Positions 13,963 through 14,552 of a stretch of DNA of 14,552 bases are shown piece by piece (the first letter of the stretch is position 1; the number at the start of each line of letters is the position of its first letter). The notes under the pieces were generated by a model. That model worked only from the letters and a program-made list of their open reading frames with translations, was not told the DNA's origin and made no database searches. The stretch covers positions 1 through 14,552 of the forward strand of contig CAYMUW010000055.1 in NCBI GenBank assembly GCA_964393865.1. The letters run 5' to 3'. The DNA is from Suilimivivens sp964393865 (lineage in GTDB: Bacteria > Bacillota > Clostridia > Lachnospirales > Lachnospiraceae). The position numbers were made by a program, and so were the translations under genes.

Positions 13963-14435
13963 ATGAAAGGGCAGGTTGCGCTTTTGCTGGACGGAGTCAA
14001 TTACCTTCTAGGTGAAGGGGATATTGCCTTTATTAACGCAAAACAGCTTCATCAATTTACCAGTCTGACTTCCAAACTGGTTTACTATGCCTATGTTTTC
14101 CCAATGGGCTCTCTGCAGTTTTCCAAGGAGGATATTACCCAAACCTCCATCTTAGAACCCCTTTTCCGACAGGAGCTGTGCTTTCCTCAAACTACTTCAG
14201 CGCCTATTTTACCCGGCATTTTGGCAGAGGATTTGTGGATTTTCTTACCCATTACCGCATTGAAAAAGCCTGTGTGCTTCTGGCGTCTGGCGATATCAAT
14301 GTGACTCAGGCCGCTCTGCAGACAGGCTTTGAAAATATCAGCTATTTTATCAAAAAGTTTAAGCTTGTTACCGGCACTACTCCTGCTGCATACAAGCGCA
14401 AGGCTGCTGCCCTGCCTAAGGATGCTTATACATAA
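13963..14435 (+). pseudogene. AraC-family regulator with internal deletion and missing N terminus
   Basis: The first frame (13963 to about 14175) encodes part of a cupin-like sugar-binding domain: EIILVMKGQVALLLDGVNYLLGEGDIAFINAKQLHQ, then SILEPLFRQELCFPQ. The matching residues begin before the ATG (NFYFKNRETEIILV, from about 13921), but no start codon exists in the open frame back to 13873. In another frame the sequence then reads LSSNYFSAYFTRHFGRGFVDFL and continues with a full second helix-turn-helix to 14435. The expected 90-110 residues between cupin and HTH are missing, and the frame shifts at the junction (about 14172-14185). A family member should be about 270-290 residues, so the gene is certainly defective. 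It was probably the divergent regulator of the GH13 gene. Confidence 0.8.
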
Positions 14436-14438
14436 AAG

Positions 14439-14479
14439 ATACTGTCATGCATTCGCTCAATACCATACAGTATGATTTT
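14439..14479 (+). terminator. Probable terminator after the AraC-type remnant
   Basis: ATACTGT-c-ATG pairs with CAT-ACAGTAT (10 pairs, one bulged C) around a 14-base loop, followed by gaTTTTTa on the plus strand. It begins three bases after the HTH stop codon. I see nothing else in 14480-14552. Confidence 0.6.
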
Positions 14480-14552
14480 TACAAATATTTGAAAATGTGT
14501 AACTGTTCAGAACCCCTATGCAAAGATGATGTCAAAGTTGCCATCTAAGGCT

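Noticed and set aside
1..14552. CRISPR arrays, tRNA or rRNA genes, phage genes
   Set aside because: No regularly spaced repeats, no tRNA-like cloverleaf, no rRNA sequence and no phage structural genes were seen in the window.

Overview
The window looks like part of a Firmicutes chromosome, most likely from Lachnospiraceae or a close relative among the anaerobic Clostridia. The signs are a T-box leader on aspS, a free-standing glycyl radical domain protein (GrcA type), purine-rich Shine-Dalgarno sites, a DUF3990/DUF3791 cassette and an Rpn-type nuclease with a D...EHQ motif. Family names rest on motif recognition only; no search was run. Most genes lie on the minus strand.

Layout. 1-310: no clear gene; a terminator for aspS. 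311-2377: aspS behind a T-box leader and a consensus promoter; the specifier appears to be Asn rather than Asp. 2374-4248: a flavodoxin-fold oxidoreductase and, upstream of it, a large lipoprotein, forming an operon. 4412-6357: a response regulator and a sensor kinase whose ATP-binding domain has lost an internal segment. The lipoprotein promoter and the response regulator promoter share two sequence blocks, so the three genes are probably one regulon. 6502-7536: an AT-rich operon of three overlapping genes (DUF3791, DUF3990 ADP-ribosyltransferase-like, DUF3791), resembling a toxin-antitoxin or defence cassette. 7654-8705: grcA and a Crp/Fnr regulator, with a perfect palindrome exactly at -41.5 of the grcA promoter. 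8779-10642: a YkgJ cysteine-cluster protein gene followed by a lipoprotein gene broken by two compensating frameshifts.

10643-11237 is a 595-base gap holding a promoter for ykgJ, a plus-strand promoter in front of a NUDIX hydrolase stump, and a promoter and hairpin leader for the next gene. 11238-12145 is an Rpn nuclease whose C-terminal domain is a separate ORF overlapping by ATGA and carrying its own strong ribosome binding site. A bidirectional terminator separates it from a GH13 glycosidase (12228-13778, minus), which is divergent from an AraC-type regulator remnant with an internal deletion.

Taken together, housekeeping genes (aspS, grcA, GH13) are intact while several accessory genes (sensor kinase, FG-GAP-like lipoprotein, NUDIX, AraC) are truncated, frameshifted or internally deleted. 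The most interesting parts are the DUF3791-DUF3990-DUF3791 cassette, the split Rpn gene, the -41.5 palindrome at grcA and the Asn-type T-box on aspS.
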